This document shows positions 38,133 to 51,133 of a stretch of DNA of 64,000 nucleotides, piece by piece. The stretch comes from Cucumis sativus (lineage: Eukaryota; Streptophyta; Magnoliopsida; Cucurbitales; Cucurbitaceae). The stretch lies in contig NC_026655.2 of NCBI RefSeq assembly GCF_000004075.3, positions 2,294,001 to 2,358,000 of the forward strand. Direction: 5' to 3'. A model generated the notes under the pieces. It was not told the DNA's origin, made no database searches, and saw only the letters and a list, made by a program, of their open reading frames with translations. Made by a program: the position numbers and the translations under genes. How positions within the stretch are numbered: the first letter of the stretch is position 1; every line of letters begins with the position of its first letter.

Positions 38133-40909
38133 CTATACCTTAAAGCAGTGGCAAAACCTTCTCCAACACCCTGGAGTTTTCAATGTTTCCCATTCCATAG
38201 TGTCGCTAAACTTCGCTTTCTCGCTCAACTCATCAAATGAGTCGACGAGGTTTTGCAGCCTTGCTACAAATTCAATCAAGAGAGAAGTAAACGTAGCTAA
38301 CGACAATGCGCTTGCATTTTCGTATGTTTTCGATTCTTCTTCATGTATTACTCCGTTTTGTTTGACTGATACCTGTGCAGGCCATGATCCTAGTTTCTTG
38401 AACATTTTTGAGGGGGGGAGTGGAGTGGACGTTATAGAGTTTATGTCTGATGACGCAGAGTCATCCCAGCTTTTCAGGATTGGTAAGGTCCTAAGATCAA
38501 GCACAGCTTCACTGAGTGATCTGTATTCACGAAACCTTATTTCTTCATCGTCCAAGTTGAGTAGTTCTTGGGGTTGTCCTACGTCCTCGGGACGATTGCC
38601 AATTTCCCAGCTCTCTGAATTGACTAGAAGGTAGGATTTTGCGTCTATCTTCTTTTGCAACTCTTCTGCAGCATCATGTACCTCAGAGAGTATGGATGCC
38701 GAATCTAATTTCTCCATTTTCTTCAACTTGTTCCCAAGCTCGCGCAGGACTTTAGCACCTTCGTAACCTACCCTCCGAAGCTCACTACCAAATACCTGTC
38801 GTCTTTCAGCTGAAGCCTAGACATTCAAATATATTCATTAAAAGTAAGACTAAAACAATATGCAACAGTGGACAATATAAATGAATGGAAGCTCAAAAGA
38901 TTACGTATCCAATGAATTGATGCATATTTTATGCAAAATGTCAAACAAATATATATTGATCATGACTCGATGCAAATGTGAAGTTCGAGCATGAAGAACA
39001 AAGTACCTGTATTTCTGATAGTATACATCCATGTAATGCCATTATAGCAAAGGCACAATGCCTCAGTGCACCGGCTACTTTAACATAATTTTTCCATGGA
39101 TATTTAAGCATCCTGTATCGACCGTGTGGCGGTTCCCAGATTGCGAATCCCATCTTCAGACAAGAAAAAGAGAAGATTACAGAGAATAAAAAAGATGGAA
39201 CGCATTTTTTAGTAATTTGTAATTGTATTTCTTTTCTTGAAGGGGAATAAGGAAAGTCAGCATAATGCTGTAAAACTCACCAGAGTTTCCTCTTGACTCA
39301 AAGATTCCATTGCTGACCTATAGCCTTTGTACAATGGATCATCAGATGCTTGGTAGGTGAGGATTTTCGATGGTATTCTCTCGTACTCGACACAATTAAG
39401 GTAGCTGTCAACACAACCTAATTGAAGGGAAAGTAGTTGAGCAAAAACGATCAAAATCACAAGTTATTTGGTATCACATTTAAATTTGACTAATGCCAGC
39501 ATCAAATAGAAAAAAGCTAACCGACCTTCTAAGGATGCAGCCACGCCTCCAAAGTTTTTAACTACTAGATTATGTAGATCTTCACCAGCCCAAATGGGGT
39601 AAATGCATATGTTTACAACCAAACACACTCCAGCACCAAGTGCAATGAGTAAGAATCGTGTCACGGCGGTATGGATAAATTCTCTAGTTCTATATCCCGA
39701 CACCATTATGAAACAATATGTCAACAAGAAGACTCGAAATCCATATTCGTAAGGCTTCATTGTGGGATACAATTTAGCATAAGTAGCAAAGAATCCTGCC
39801 AAAACATCATAAACCCACCAAATCAGAGATTCTTTATATAAAATAAACTGAAGGGATGGGTCAGAAAAGACATTCTGTCAACTTCAAAATCATTAAATCA
39901 ATGATTAGAAAGAAAAAGAAAACAGACCCATGATAAAGATACTGGTAACAACCACAACCTCTTCCCATTGTCCTGCAAGAACTGATAACTCTGCCATTCC
40001 CAATGCAAGACCTCCAGCTGAAAGTGTGCCAATTCCACGGTTCAGTCCTTTGCTTAAAGTTGCTCCTGCACACAGAATCATCATTTTGGATCCAATAACC
40101 AAACAGATCATGGTGAAAGAACACAGAAGTTCTAGATTTAGAGTACTCAAAAGGCAGAACAACATTAAAATACATAACAGAATGACTATTAAACAAGAAT
40201 TGACCAAAGATGGGCCCATAAATATAATATCCACAACACTAATTACAACAAAAACCAAAGATTTCAGCTACCCCACTTTGCCAAAAAGACAATCAACGAT
40301 TAGGTTTGAGGAGCAAGTAAAAATCTAACAGTTCAAAAGGGGCAACAATGGGCCATCCCGATTTAATAAACATTAAATTAGATAAACAGTTATGAGTAAG
40401 CTCAAGTTTCTTGGTTTCAGCGTATGATTTAATACATTAATCATTATGGAGTCTAATGAAAGTCAAGTGTAAAACGTAACCCAAGGCCAACCCAGAAGCA
40501 AATTCAAAACAGAATTAAGAAACAAAGATGGAAATTCAAGATTACCAATGCTAAACTCAAAGACGACAACAACAGTGAGAATAGCCCAAACAGAGTAGCG
40601 GCTGAGCTCTTCAACTGGTTGTTTGAAGAATATCAACAAAGAAATGAGCGTAAGAGCGAGACCCATTTTAGCAGAGAAAACGATCTTTCTAGGGTCAGAA
40701 ACACCCATCTGCCAAGCTTTGTAAAGAACATCCTGAACGGAGTTCCATATATAAGAAAATCTATGAGAAACGGAGGAACAACAGGAAGGATTCTCATGAA
40801 TGGTTTGAATGGCGTTGAAACCCAGGTCGGGAAATTCCTTGGCCGTCGAAAGAAGCCTCTCCCTCCTCTCGGCAAAACTGTGTTTGAAGGAACCGTATTT
40901 GGGCACCAT
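38133..40909 (-). CDS. Aluminum-activated malate transporter, ALMT9-like (vacuolar clade)
   Basis: Six exons on the minus strand (40909-40546, 40065-39928, 39795-39526, 39417-39281, 39153-39007, 38816-38133) encode 579 residues. The N-terminal region holds about six membrane spans. It has the family core [57 protein letters not shown] and [18 protein letters not shown]. The conserved WEP motif ([10 protein letters not shown]) starts the cytosolic C-terminal half, which contains long charged helices and an acidic Ser-rich stretch. Sequence and length agree best with Arabidopsis ALMT9 and relatives (ALMT3/4/5/6/9), which are tonoplast anion channels carrying malate or chloride in guard cells. 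Subcellular location is inferred from the clade. The name is historical and does not imply Al activation. Confidence 0.95.
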
Positions 40910-42223
40910 GGCTTTGGTTGTGAATCGAATCAAAACTGTTGAACAAAGAAACACAGACCCTTTCAATGGCGAAAACAAACAAAAACCGATGAGATAGATG
41001 AGAATTTAGAGAATTTTTTCAAAGTGATTCCCAGATAAAAAGGAGAAAAAATGAGTTGAAATTGGCGCAAGTTTAATAGTGGTGGACTGAACTCAGCCAA
41101 ATTATTGTTCAACAATTCCTCGCATTTATCAAATGTATTTGTGAAGCCTTCATCTTTCTATTATTATTATCATCATCAATACTAATAATAATTACTTTTT
41201 CTTTTCCCTTTCCCTAATTTGCTAACACCAAATTTAATATATTTACTTTTACAACCATAAGCTAAACTTATAATTTATTATAACTAGATACCAAATTATT
41301 GATTTTAATTATCTTTGGAAACCTAACTAAGTGTTCAAAAAGAAAAATAGAAAACTAATTAGTTAAGCTTGTGAAAAATTAATAGATTAATTAAAGGTTT
41401 CATGGTGGGTTTTAGTTGTGAGTATGTGTTCACTGTTTAGTGTTAGGAAGTGGAAATTGGAATGGGCAAAATGTGATGATGAGAGGAGAGATTTTGAATT
41501 TGATTGGTGGGAGGAAAAGGAGGGACCCATGTGATTTTGAGGCATCCCACCTGTCATTATCCACGTCGACATTCATTCCAAATTCCCTCAACGCTTTTCT
41601 TTTTTGTGTATCAAATTATTATTTCTTTATATATAAATAAACATTATATAATTGTTCATGAATTTGTCCACTAAAATATAGTTAAGTGATTTAGATAGCT
41701 GCACGCTTCTCAAAGATATAATGTAATGTGTATCAATTCTTTTAAATTTGATTTTTATATAATGTAAATAATAGAAAATTTGTGAAAGAATAATAAAATA
41801 GTTAGACAAAAATATTTACATGGATTTTTTTTAAAGAGTTTGTTTCTTTACTTTTCTATTTTTTGAAAAACCTTTCTAGGTTATCTAAAAATTAACTCTA
41901 TAGCTGTTAAAAAATTGATAGCAAACTTGTGAATATTTAGATTAAAGTAAAATGAATGGAGTTAATGATAATTTTACATTTTCACCCTTTTTTTTCTTTT
42001 AACTAAAAACATGATGAAGGGCAATGATGGAAGCAATTATGGTTAATTTGGAACACAAGAAGAAAGTTTTTTTTTTTTTTTTTACTTTTTATGTTTCCTT
42101 CTAATTTAAAGGAAATAAAAATAGTAAATGAAAGTGATGATAATGTGGATAAGACAAATGATGATAAATAAAAATTTATATTCAATCAACTTTACACCAT
42201 ACCTTTGTGTTCCATCAAAGTAT

Positions 42224-42259
42224 TCCCAATCCCAATCCCAATCCCAATCCCAATCCCAA
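42224..42259. repeat. (TCCCAA)6 microsatellite
   Basis: Six perfect copies of TCCCAA in a row. The unit is not the plant telomere repeat (CCCTAAA). A short frame reads Pro-Asn repeats through it, but this is not a gene. Confidence 0.95.
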
Positions 42260-43359
42260 TCTTCTTCTTCAGCTATGTCAATGGCAATATTGTTATTATG
42301 ACCTTATATATAATCCGACAACCCCGACTAACCAATCGAGAAGGTTAGTATTGATTGGGTTAATCTTTATTTTTAGTTCGGTAATGTTAAATTTTTTATT
42401 TTTTTATTTTTTGTTGGATTTAACTTAGGTTACCGCTTTTAAAATTTGAGTCCAACTTGTATTTCTAATATCTATAATATATATATATATATGTATGTAT
42501 ATATAATAAATATTATAATGCATGTATATTATTACGATGTTTGTAATAGATATGTTGGATCTTGTTACCCAGAATTGCTATGAATAAAAAATTATGACCC
42601 AAACAAAAAAGTCAGTAACAAATTTAAGTATTTTAAGTTAATAAAAAATTAAACTTAAACAAAAATAAATAAATAATATGATAATTCAATTGAACGAACG
42701 TGGGTTGAAGATCATATTTGAGCATTTGGGTTGTCAATTTAACCTATCCAAAACTTTGGGTCGATCCAAAAAATCCCACAAACCAGTACACGTACAGTCC
42801 TACTTTATATTGTAGATAGCTCACAACACCTAGTGATATTGGAGGCTTTTAGAGGGTTATCGACTTTTACAATTTTAAAAAATTTGTGAAATTTGTTTTT
42901 GACAAGTTGTGATTAAATAATTGAGTGAGATGTAATAAGTGATATTCGTGATAGCAACTAATTTTATGTTTTTTTCTCAGTTTTTTTTTTGTTATATTTG
43001 AAATTGCAATATCACATATTTAAAACTCCATGTCTTATATAACTATGGTTGCTATCAAATTTTGATTGATAGAACTATTAATGTAGAGTTCGTCAGTGGT
43101 CCACAAATTGGACTTCTTCGACTTTTCTCCCCACAAAATTAATATCTATCTATATAGACTTGAGAACATAGGCTTGAGAAGGCTCGAACTAGTTGGTTTA
43201 TGTTAATGGTGGTAGAAAAAAAATGCATTGTTTACTTTTCTTTTATCAAGATTAAAATAGTTTTTACCCCAAACAAATGCTATTATGAAGTGGAAAGGAA
43301 TAGTTGGTGTTGTGGGATTAAGAGAAAGAAGCTTTTGAGCCACTACTTCATTTTATGCC

Positions 43360-43500
43360 ATTTTGGGAGCATGTGGGTCACGTGGCTACCATTTGATAGC
43401 AATATCAACTCCAACGTTGGGCCATTCAATCTCAATTCTAATATCTCAATCATATACCTCCAAAATCTACGTTTCTTTTTTTCTTTCTTTCTTTCAATTG
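43360..43500 (+). promoter_or_regulatory. Promoter-like patch: G-box, site II core, CT-rich tract
   Basis: CACGTG at 43379-43384, TGGGCC at 43418-43423, and a long CT-rich tract near 43470-43500 lie in the order often seen from promoter into leader on the plus strand. It is about 1.4 kb before the lipid transfer protein start. It could be a distal promoter with a 5' UTR intron, or belong to a noncoding transcript. Confidence 0.3.
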
Positions 43501-44796
43501 CTACAGTTTTGGTATTCACTATCTTTGTTTTAAGCTCCTTTGAGTATATTGTTGTAACAATCCTCTTGCTAGTTGTGATCCTCTGAATATTTTGCTTATT
43601 TATGCTCCAGATTTTGAATAATGAATAAGTTCTTGTCTTGCCTACTTGCTACTGCTTCTGATTTTGAGTATTTTGATTGAAGTTTCTCAACTTCTGTGGT
43701 GGTGGTGTCCGAATGTTGTTTGTTGTATTTCAATTTCGCTGTGAGATGGAAAGATTATAGTTCTGAGTAACTCTCATATTTAGCTTAATAATATAATCAC
43801 AGTGATTATTCATGGAGCAGAGCTATTACATCGTTCTAATTGCTTAATTTCATATTAGTAAAAGTATTTTTCTTGCACACATTGTCTCCCAAACGTAAAT
43901 AACATATTATCAAATTGAATTACTAAACCTTGTGTTTTTTGAATTTATCTCTTTAGTTTATCTCCCTGTTCTTAAAATTGTTTTCGAGTAAGGTGTCAAA
44001 CATTGTTATTTTTTAAACCGATGGTTAAATTGAAATTGTAATTTACTCATATATCAGATTCAATAACTTTCCATTTGAGTTTAATTGGTTTATAAAGTTA
44101 AGAAAATATAGAATAAGTAGAGTCCACAAAACACAATACTCTGCCCCTACTCTTTAGTATTTTTCAATTTTATTGAAAATTTTATTAAGCATATTTTTAA
44201 ATTCATTTTTAAGTTTTTAACCAAATTAAACATAAACCCAAAATTATTGACTTTAGTATGTTTGAAGTTTAAGAGAAATTGACAAAAATGAAAATTTTGG
44301 CAAAACCTTTGCACACTAGTAAAATTGTTTGTGTAAATCATTTTTGGACTTAAGCGATATTTTGTCATTTGTGTAAATATTTTGTGATTTTTTTAATTAT
44401 TATTACTTAATTTAAGTATGCCATTGACCCATTTTAAATTTCAGGCATATAAACTTGTGTCTTACTTGACATAAAATCAAGGATCCACCACTTGAAAGAA
44501 GTGGTATTGATAGCCTTAATTCGATTATGAAGAAAAAGTTGAATCTCACAGTGAGCTTAGAGTTTGGCAAGAAAAAACAAAAACAAAAACTTAGAAAGTT
44601 GAAGTTATTTGCCCTTAACTCATGAGTCTTTCACTCCAAGCATGTTTTGCTTTGGCACTCACAAGTATTGGAGAGGGAAGAACAAGAAGTGTGTGGAATG
44701 GCACACAGACAGCATGTTTCAACTCACTTAAACAATGAACTTTCCCTCTATTTCTACACTGTAAAAGCTAAAGAAAGCTTTATTGACTTTGCAACC

Positions 44797-45613
44797 ATGG
44801 CATCTCTTCCACATCTCCCCCTTCCTCAACAAGCTATCTCATACCTAAGTCTGCTGTTTCTCCTGCACGTTCTACCGATCACCATATCACAAGGTCCAAC
44901 CATATCAACTCCCACCATAGCTCAATGCACGACGAGTATTCTTCCATTGGCTTCTTGTGCACCTTTTGTGCAAGGTGTAACACCAACACCACCTATGGGA
45001 TGCTGTGATAACCTGAAACAACTCTACAACGTTGTCCCTAACTGCCTTTGCCTCTTGCTGAATGGCACTAACTTAAGCTCTTTCCCTATCAACACTACTA
45101 GAGCCCTCCAGCTGCCTGATATTTGCAGCCTTCAAGTTAACATCTCCACTTGTTCAGGTAAAACTATAATCCTGTCATCCTAAAAGATGTTATATTTTTT
45201 CTACTCTCTACTTCTCTCTACAATCTGATCCCACGGTTTGACATTTATAATTCTTTGAACGGTTCTTTGAAGCTCTCCTTGGGCCACCTAGTCCACCCAG
45301 TTCTCATGTTCCTCCTAGAGTACACATCAACTCCACAATTAGCAATGCTACGGTTCTAGGTATACTTCAGATATTCATCCAGACGATATAGTTTTTGGTT
45401 CAGTTCTACTTCTAATACAGCCTTCGAATATGTAACAATCTGACTCTACTTTTGTAAATTTCAGCTTCTCCAATGACTCAACCAACACCAAAACCTAGCA
45501 TTGTGGGTTTAGGATTGGGCAAGATCAGTGCTAGTTTCAAATTAAAGGGAGGAATTCAGCTCACAGTAGTGATAACAATAAGCACTTTTCTGTTTCTAGT
45601 AGTACTTTATTGA
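44797..45613 (+). CDS. GPI-anchored non-specific lipid transfer protein (LTPG type)
   Basis: Three exons, 44797-45157, 45273-45359 and 45465-45613, encode 198 residues. A signal peptide (LSLLFLLHVLPITISQG) is followed by a complete eight-cysteine LTP domain: C, C, CC, CxC, C, C, with PMGCCDNLKQLYN and NCLCLLLNGT. There are several N-glycosylation sequons and a Pro/Ser/Thr-rich linker (PPSPPSSHVPPR). The hydrophobic C-terminus (LTVVITISTFLFLVVLY) fits a GPI-attachment signal. Such proteins sit on the outer face of the plasma membrane and help export cuticular lipids. An in-frame ATG at 44698 would add 33 residues in front of the signal peptide, so the ATG at 44797 is preferred. The exon 2 acceptor was chosen from frame and the linker sequence. 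Confidence 0.9.
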
Positions 45614-46072
45614 AATAAATTATCATATGATGTATGGGGTTGCTTCAGCAGCTAGCAGTGATGTTCTTCTTTATTAGACTTCTACTAGATTGTTTTAGTT
45701 AAATACGCTCTTAACAAAATATAGTTGTTTCTTTAGCATTTTAACGTTTGAACCCGACCAATTTGATCCACTTAGCAGCTAGATATGCCTTATTCCCTAA
45801 TCTCACTAAAACAGTTAGTCTAAGGACAGCAATCTATGTCTACAGAAGAAAGACCTAAAAGAAAAAAACAACATGTTGATAAGAAAACTAAGACATAAGA
45901 TCAAAATCTTAACTAGATACAATAGAATAAAGTTGTCATAACATACCTAGAAAAATATGCCATTACAAATTCACATAGTATCCTTTGTTTTCTTTTTCAC
46001 TTCTTTAACTGCTTGGGAGGATGATAATGTATCCAAGATGTGTAATCTGTTTTTGATATGTAAGCATCAACA
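45614..46072. other. Intergenic between convergent genes
   Basis: Holds the two 3' UTRs of the convergent lipid transfer protein and plastid-protein genes. Nothing else seen. Confidence 0.6.
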
Positions 46073-46976
46073 TCATTCCAAACTTGGAGCCACCTCAGTT
46101 GGATTAGATTCAAACACATCTGGGTTTGATGCCTCTGGTTCTAAAATCTCTCTAGTTTGAACTGATTCTTTATATGCAGGTGTCTCCTTGAAATCAGTTG
46201 CTCCTTCATTATATGTAGTGACAGCAATTCCACATGCAATAATCTATTATAATGATGAATGAATTAGTGAAGCACTCATTTACAAAAGGACTACCGAACG
46301 TAAAATAATTATCCTTTTTAGAAAAAAATTTCAAAAGGAAACACCTGGCTAATGTTAAATATCATAATTCTGTTCTGTTTATGATCAAGAAACAAATAAG
46401 AACTTTGAGATTGAAATTCAACATCTACAATTTTGGGTTATGGGTTAATATATTCTCATTTCAAGTTAAGCAACTAGATTGCTGGAATTAAGTAATTAAT
46501 CTGAATACAACAGAAAACAGAAAACAGAAAAACTAGTGAAATTATACCGCGAAAACGATTCCAAAAGCCCACAAGTACTCTAGGAAGAAGCCAAAGGCAT
46601 CCCACTGCGGACCCTCCCAGAAATCCGGCTGAAGCCCAGGCAATTGCGGCAAATTCTCATCCACGTCAAACACTACACCGGCATTTTCAACGACGGGACT
46701 GCCCATTTCAACCCCGGCCGTCCGATTTCGTTCTTCTTCTTCTTCCTGTTCCTTGATTGTCGTCGAGCTCTTCCGGTTCTTACTGTCGAATCGGCCTGTT
46801 CGGAAGGAGGATTTCTTGGCTTGAACGAGATGGAGGGTGCGGGCTTCTTTTGAGGGATGAAAAAGCGCGTTGCGACGGAAAAGGAAATAGTTAGAAGGAG
46901 TTCTTGTGAAGGTTCTGTAGAGAATTCCCCCACTGGTGCCGACGGTGGCACCGCCGTTGGTTATGGTCAGAGGCAT
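46073..46976 (-). CDS. Probable chloroplast membrane protein of unknown function
   Basis: Two exons, 46976-46548 and 46243-46073, encode 199 residues. The first ~65 residues are rich in Ser, Thr, Arg and Lys with few acids, as in a plastid transit peptide. A Glu-rich stretch follows (KEQEEEEERN). The most conserved-looking part is ENLPQLPGLQPDFWEGPQWD, directly followed by one hydrophobic span (FFLEYLWAFGIVFAVIIACGIAV), across which the intron falls, and an acidic C-terminal tail. The layout fits a one-span thylakoid or envelope protein. I do not recognise the family with enough certainty to name it, and targeting is inferred from composition only. Confidence 0.8.
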
Positions 46977-48535
46977 TTGAGTGGTGGAGAGTGAGCTCTG
47001 AGCACTCCGAAAAATGAAAAGAGGATTTTTTTTTCTTCTTTGCTTCGGATAAGGAAGAAGATATGCGATTCACTAAATAATTCTTTTTATTATCATTAAT
47101 ATTATTCCTTCTTATTCTCCTCAGTTTTAATTTTAATATTTTTTATTTAAACAAAAATAACTTACGTTCTAAACACAAACTAGTATAATCGACATAGCTC
47201 TCTTACTTTTCGTATCTATTATCTCACATACTATATATTTGAATTCACTTTAATATTATAATTATAAATGATTAAACCAAATATAACAATGTAATTAGAC
47301 AACTAAATATTGTAATTTAGAGGGAATGAATCTTATTGTATACATAATATATTTATGTATTCATAAAACAACAAATTATTGATACGTCAAACTTAAAATG
47401 AAATTTAAGAGTATGTTTGGTTTTGAAAGAGTTTCAAAAGTGTATTTGACTTTGTAGAAGAGCAAGTGTGTTTCAAAATCGAATTGTTATGGGAATGTAT
47501 TATGATTTAAAGAATGAATTTCCATCTAGATATAATAAGATTCATGCACATGATACAACATCGTATGGTGGGTTCTTAGATAAAATAATAAGATGTCTTT
47601 TAACTTTAATATCACTGTCTTAGTTTGTATACATTTTGATCAAGATGAATAGTAGACTAATTTGATAAATTATATTCTATTTATTATTCAATATGTAAGT
47701 AAGAATAAGATACATTACTTCACCCATAAACATACAAATCAAACAAGCTCACAATTACTATATATTGTATGATTTATAATCAATAAATATTTCATTTGAA
47801 TATGTATGATTGGCATTAGCTAGACATAACTAATTAATTATTTATCATCAAACATTCATTCTCTCACTAATTTTTTTTAATGAACGATTGACTTAGATAA
47901 ATGTTTAATTTTTTTAGTTGTGTTATTCCTACCAAAATTAAACAATAATAATCTAAAATATGAATTAGACAAATAATTTATTAGTATGAGTCCGTGATTT
48001 TTTTCTACACTACTCTTCAAATCATTTAGAAGAATACACACTACACATAATACAAAATGAAAATATTATAAGGTTTATAAGATTGGTATCAATTTAGTGT
48101 CTAATTTTGTACAAGAACTAAGGAAGAAAAGATAGCCAATTTTATTGAGTTTGATCACTACTTGAACTAATCCATATCCACATATGGACTAAGCAAAACT
48201 ACTCCAACTTTCCATTTATATGGTGAAGTCACATTCACACCCACAAATTTAAGTATCTCACTAAATAGTTCATGTGATTTTTCTAAACTCTTAAGTTTGT
48301 AAGTTCAAACTAACTATGAGTGTACGTAAAATCGATGAATCAACCGACCCATGGAAAACAATATGTGTAATTAATTGATTGTATGCTTTTCTTTCTGTTG
48401 TTACTCCTTGTAATTTTGTAATTTCTTGAACAAATTCCACACATTCAATTTTCTTTTCTTTTTTTCCCCAAAGTTTTTAGTTTCTTCATCTTACGAATAC
48501 AAATACAAATAAAACAAAGTGTGTTCAATTAACTA
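46977..48535. other. Intergenic, AT-rich
   Basis: Promoter of the plastid-protein gene on the left, then AT-rich DNA and the 3' flank of the next minus-strand gene. No coding sequence seen. Confidence 0.6.
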
Positions 48536-49150
48536 TTATAAACACGGCATCCTCTCCGATCGATACGCCGTCGGCAATTCCGCCGCCACATCCGTATGAT
48601 CAAACAATCCACCCAACGCCACCACCTCCTCTTCCTCTTCCGTACTCCATTCCTTAATCTCACATCTCAAATTATCAAACCAACAGTAATTCGAAACAAT
48701 TTCATCCTCGAACCCTAAACCCCCTTTCACACCACCGCTACCCGAAAACTCCGCTTCTTCAATTTCCTCTTTCTCACCAGCAGCAGGCGGAAGCCCTAAT
48801 TCATCATCCGACGCTTCTAAAAGAAATCCAAGTTCAGGTTGAACAACAGGTACCGTCACCGTCACCGGCACTTCAATTTCCTTCTCGAAGCTTCTAATCA
48901 CCGAATCAAGATCTTGAATCCCCGCCTCCCGATCTATGGAAGCGTCGGTATCGTCTAGAATCTTCAGCAGGTCTTCCTGAATTGTGTGATGCGAGTGAAA
49001 CGAATCGGTCGAGTGTGAAACCGGCGCATCGAAGTTGGAGGCAGCCGGATTTTCAAGTCGGAGGAACTTGGAATTGGATCCAATAGAATTGAAGAGGGAG
49101 TCGTTGGAATCGTCCCGAAGACGCTTCCTGGAGTCAAGAGAGGGTTCCAT
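48536..49150 (-). CDS. Acidic, probably nuclear protein of unknown function
   Basis: Single exon, 204 residues. The N-terminus has a short basic patch (SRKRLRDDSND) that could act as a nuclear signal. The middle is acidic with blocks that look like short conserved motifs: QEDLLKILDDTD, QDLDSVIRSFEKEI, LGFLLEASDDELGLPP, and near the end a run of Glu followed by LGGLFDHTDVAAEL and RSERMPCL. No transmembrane segment or signal peptide is present. Codon use and the long open frame support a real gene. The ILDD and DDELGLPP blocks resemble short activation-type motifs, but I do not recognise the family and assign no function. A minus-strand TATTTAA at 49264-49258 fits its TATA box. Confidence 0.8.
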   Translation of the reverse strand: MEPSLDSRKRLRDDSNDSLFNSIGSNSKFLRLENPAASNFDAPVSHSTDSFHSHHTIQEDLLKILDDTDASIDREAGIQDLDSVIRSFEKEIEVPVTVTVPVVQPELGFLLEASDDELGLPPAAGEKEEIEEAEFSGSGGVKGGLGFEDEIVSNYCWFDNLRCEIKEWSTEEEEEVVALGGLFDHTDVAAELPTAYRSERMPCL

Positions 49151-49257
49151 TAGAGAAGAAGGAAGAAAGAAGAGCGACGACGGGAGGTTTTAGAGTGTAA
49201 GACAGAGCATGGAATGAGAATTGGTGACGGGGAAGTGGAGGAAGCAACATCTGAGCC

Positions 49258-49264
49258 TTAAATA
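49258..49264 (-). promoter_or_regulatory. Probable TATA box of the acidic-protein gene
   Basis: TATTTAA on the minus strand, about 110 bases before the ATG at 49150, with a CT/GA-rich stretch between. Confidence 0.5.
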
Positions 49265-51133
49265 GTGAATTCGTATGGTTCAAACGCACTTAGGCGCGTA
49301 CTGATCTTTTATTTTTAAATAATATTTAATAAAAGAAAAATAGCAATAAATAAATAAATCAAATAAAAATTGTATATGATTGGTAAATATGAACTATATA
49401 AATTATACATTTATGGCTTCCAATACCCTATATCCATCTATGTACCATCTCCACACACATGTTGATTCCATCCTATTGGTTCTTATTATTTATTATTTTT
49501 TTAAAAAAAATTGTTTATTTTTTCACGATGATTCGACGAATGTTCATCTAATACTTCGTCAACACTATTTTGTACAAACTATGAGTATAATAGCTAATTC
49601 CTTACCCCAAAATGGGATCTAGTTTTTATAATGATTTAGATCATATACTCTAAATTTTGTAACAGTTTGTTACTGTATTCGTTGACTTGATTCATGATTT
49701 TCTTTGCACTAATTCATTCATGATGATTGAAGATCACTTTCTATAACAAAAGTTCGGTAATCTTCTTGATTTGCATTCTCTTTTGAGTTTTTCATGTATT
49801 TTTCTCACGGTATAATAGTAATAATAAGGAATGTTTAAGTTACCATTTTTTTTAATTTTATTAAAAGATTTCATAGTCTTCATTTTTTTTAATCATTATC
49901 TTCCTTGCTCTAACTATCTTTCTAAAAAAATCAATATTTGAAATGTTATTTTAGACAAACTCATGGTAATTGGAATTTTATCAAATTTGGGAAATTTGAT
50001 TCAAAATAGAATTAGATAAAAGAAAAATTAGAAAATTTTAAAAGTTGATGCAATGTGAATGGAATTGAAGTTGGGTATAATCAACTTTTTATCCAAAATT
50101 AAGTTTCACAAGGCATATATTAAAATTATATTCCAAATCTTAATCAATTTTTGAATGGAAATCTAACCTTCCTATATTTTAATTTATTATAAAAATATAA
50201 ATTCAAATTCAAATTAAATAATTTTACACGGTGAACACAAATTACTTCCTTCTCAAACAAATAACACTACAAACCTAATAACATATAATTCAACATCCCG
50301 AAATTTTTATTTATTTATTTTGGTTAATGAACACTAAGAGTGATCATCAATCGAGCAAAACCAACCTAGTTGATTTATACTTGAGAGAAACCAACAATTA
50401 ATATCAGCAAGTCAGTTTCAAATAACACAAGATCAGTTTTGATTTGTTTTTTGAAACCTTTTAATCAAACTAACCAACAACTGTGTTAATAAAACCGAGC
50501 ATCAAGACTTGGTTTAATCGATTTCAACTATTCGAATCAGTTTTTCGGGTGTCGATGCTCATCTCTAATGAATACTTTTAATTTTCTTAATTTTAACCTA
50601 TGCACTTTCATATCATTTGACTAGTCTCTTCCTTTGACTAAATGATCGCTTTTTTTTTTTAAGTTGAATGACCAAAATGAATCATAATTAAAAGTATAAC
50701 AACAAAAGTAAACAACGTCAAAGATAAGAAGGGATTTGATAAATGTTGGTTTTTAGAAAAGATTAACCTGAGAACGTTTTAAATTTTTTTCAAAAGTTTA
50801 CTAACCTAAAGCAATCGATTGCTGACCAACAACATTTACACTCTTTTATGGTTGAAGTTAGTTTTGAGTGTTTACCAAACTGATATCAATCACAGTTTAG
50901 TAAAAAGAAAACGGACCATGATTTACCCTTAAAAAGAATAAAACCGGGAAGTTAATAGTGTTTGAACCAAACTTTGAAATGGGTAGACAAAAATGAATGA
51001 ATTAAAATGTAATAATAATTTGAAATCCGGTCCGAAAAATGCGGTGGGTGTGAATTTTGCCGGACGTTTGAATCTATTCACCAAAGGAACGTTCTAGATG
51101 ATGATGATGTGTTTAAGGTTTTGATTGTATATT

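Larger units (their letters stand above)
40910..44796. other. Intergenic between divergent ALMT and LTPG genes
   Basis: The ALMT promoter lies at the left. No coding gene is supported. The region holds a hexamer repeat at 42224, an AT/GT dinucleotide run near 42476-42510 and a promoter-like patch near 43360-43480 (see separate entries). Confidence 0.55.

Noticed and set aside
42207-42428. Frame with Pro-Asn repeats
   Set aside because: It is only the translation of the TCCCAA microsatellite.
42476-42510. AT/GT dinucleotide run as a structural element
   Set aside because: Similar AT runs occur throughout the spacers; ordinary simple sequence.
43200-43586. 128-codon plus-strand frame
   Set aside because: Hydrophobic low-complexity end produced by a CT-rich tract; the region reads better as promoter or leader.
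44698-44796. Upstream in-frame ATG for the lipid transfer protein
   Set aside because: It would bury the signal peptide behind 33 polar residues; the ATG at 44797 places it at the N-terminus as the family requires.
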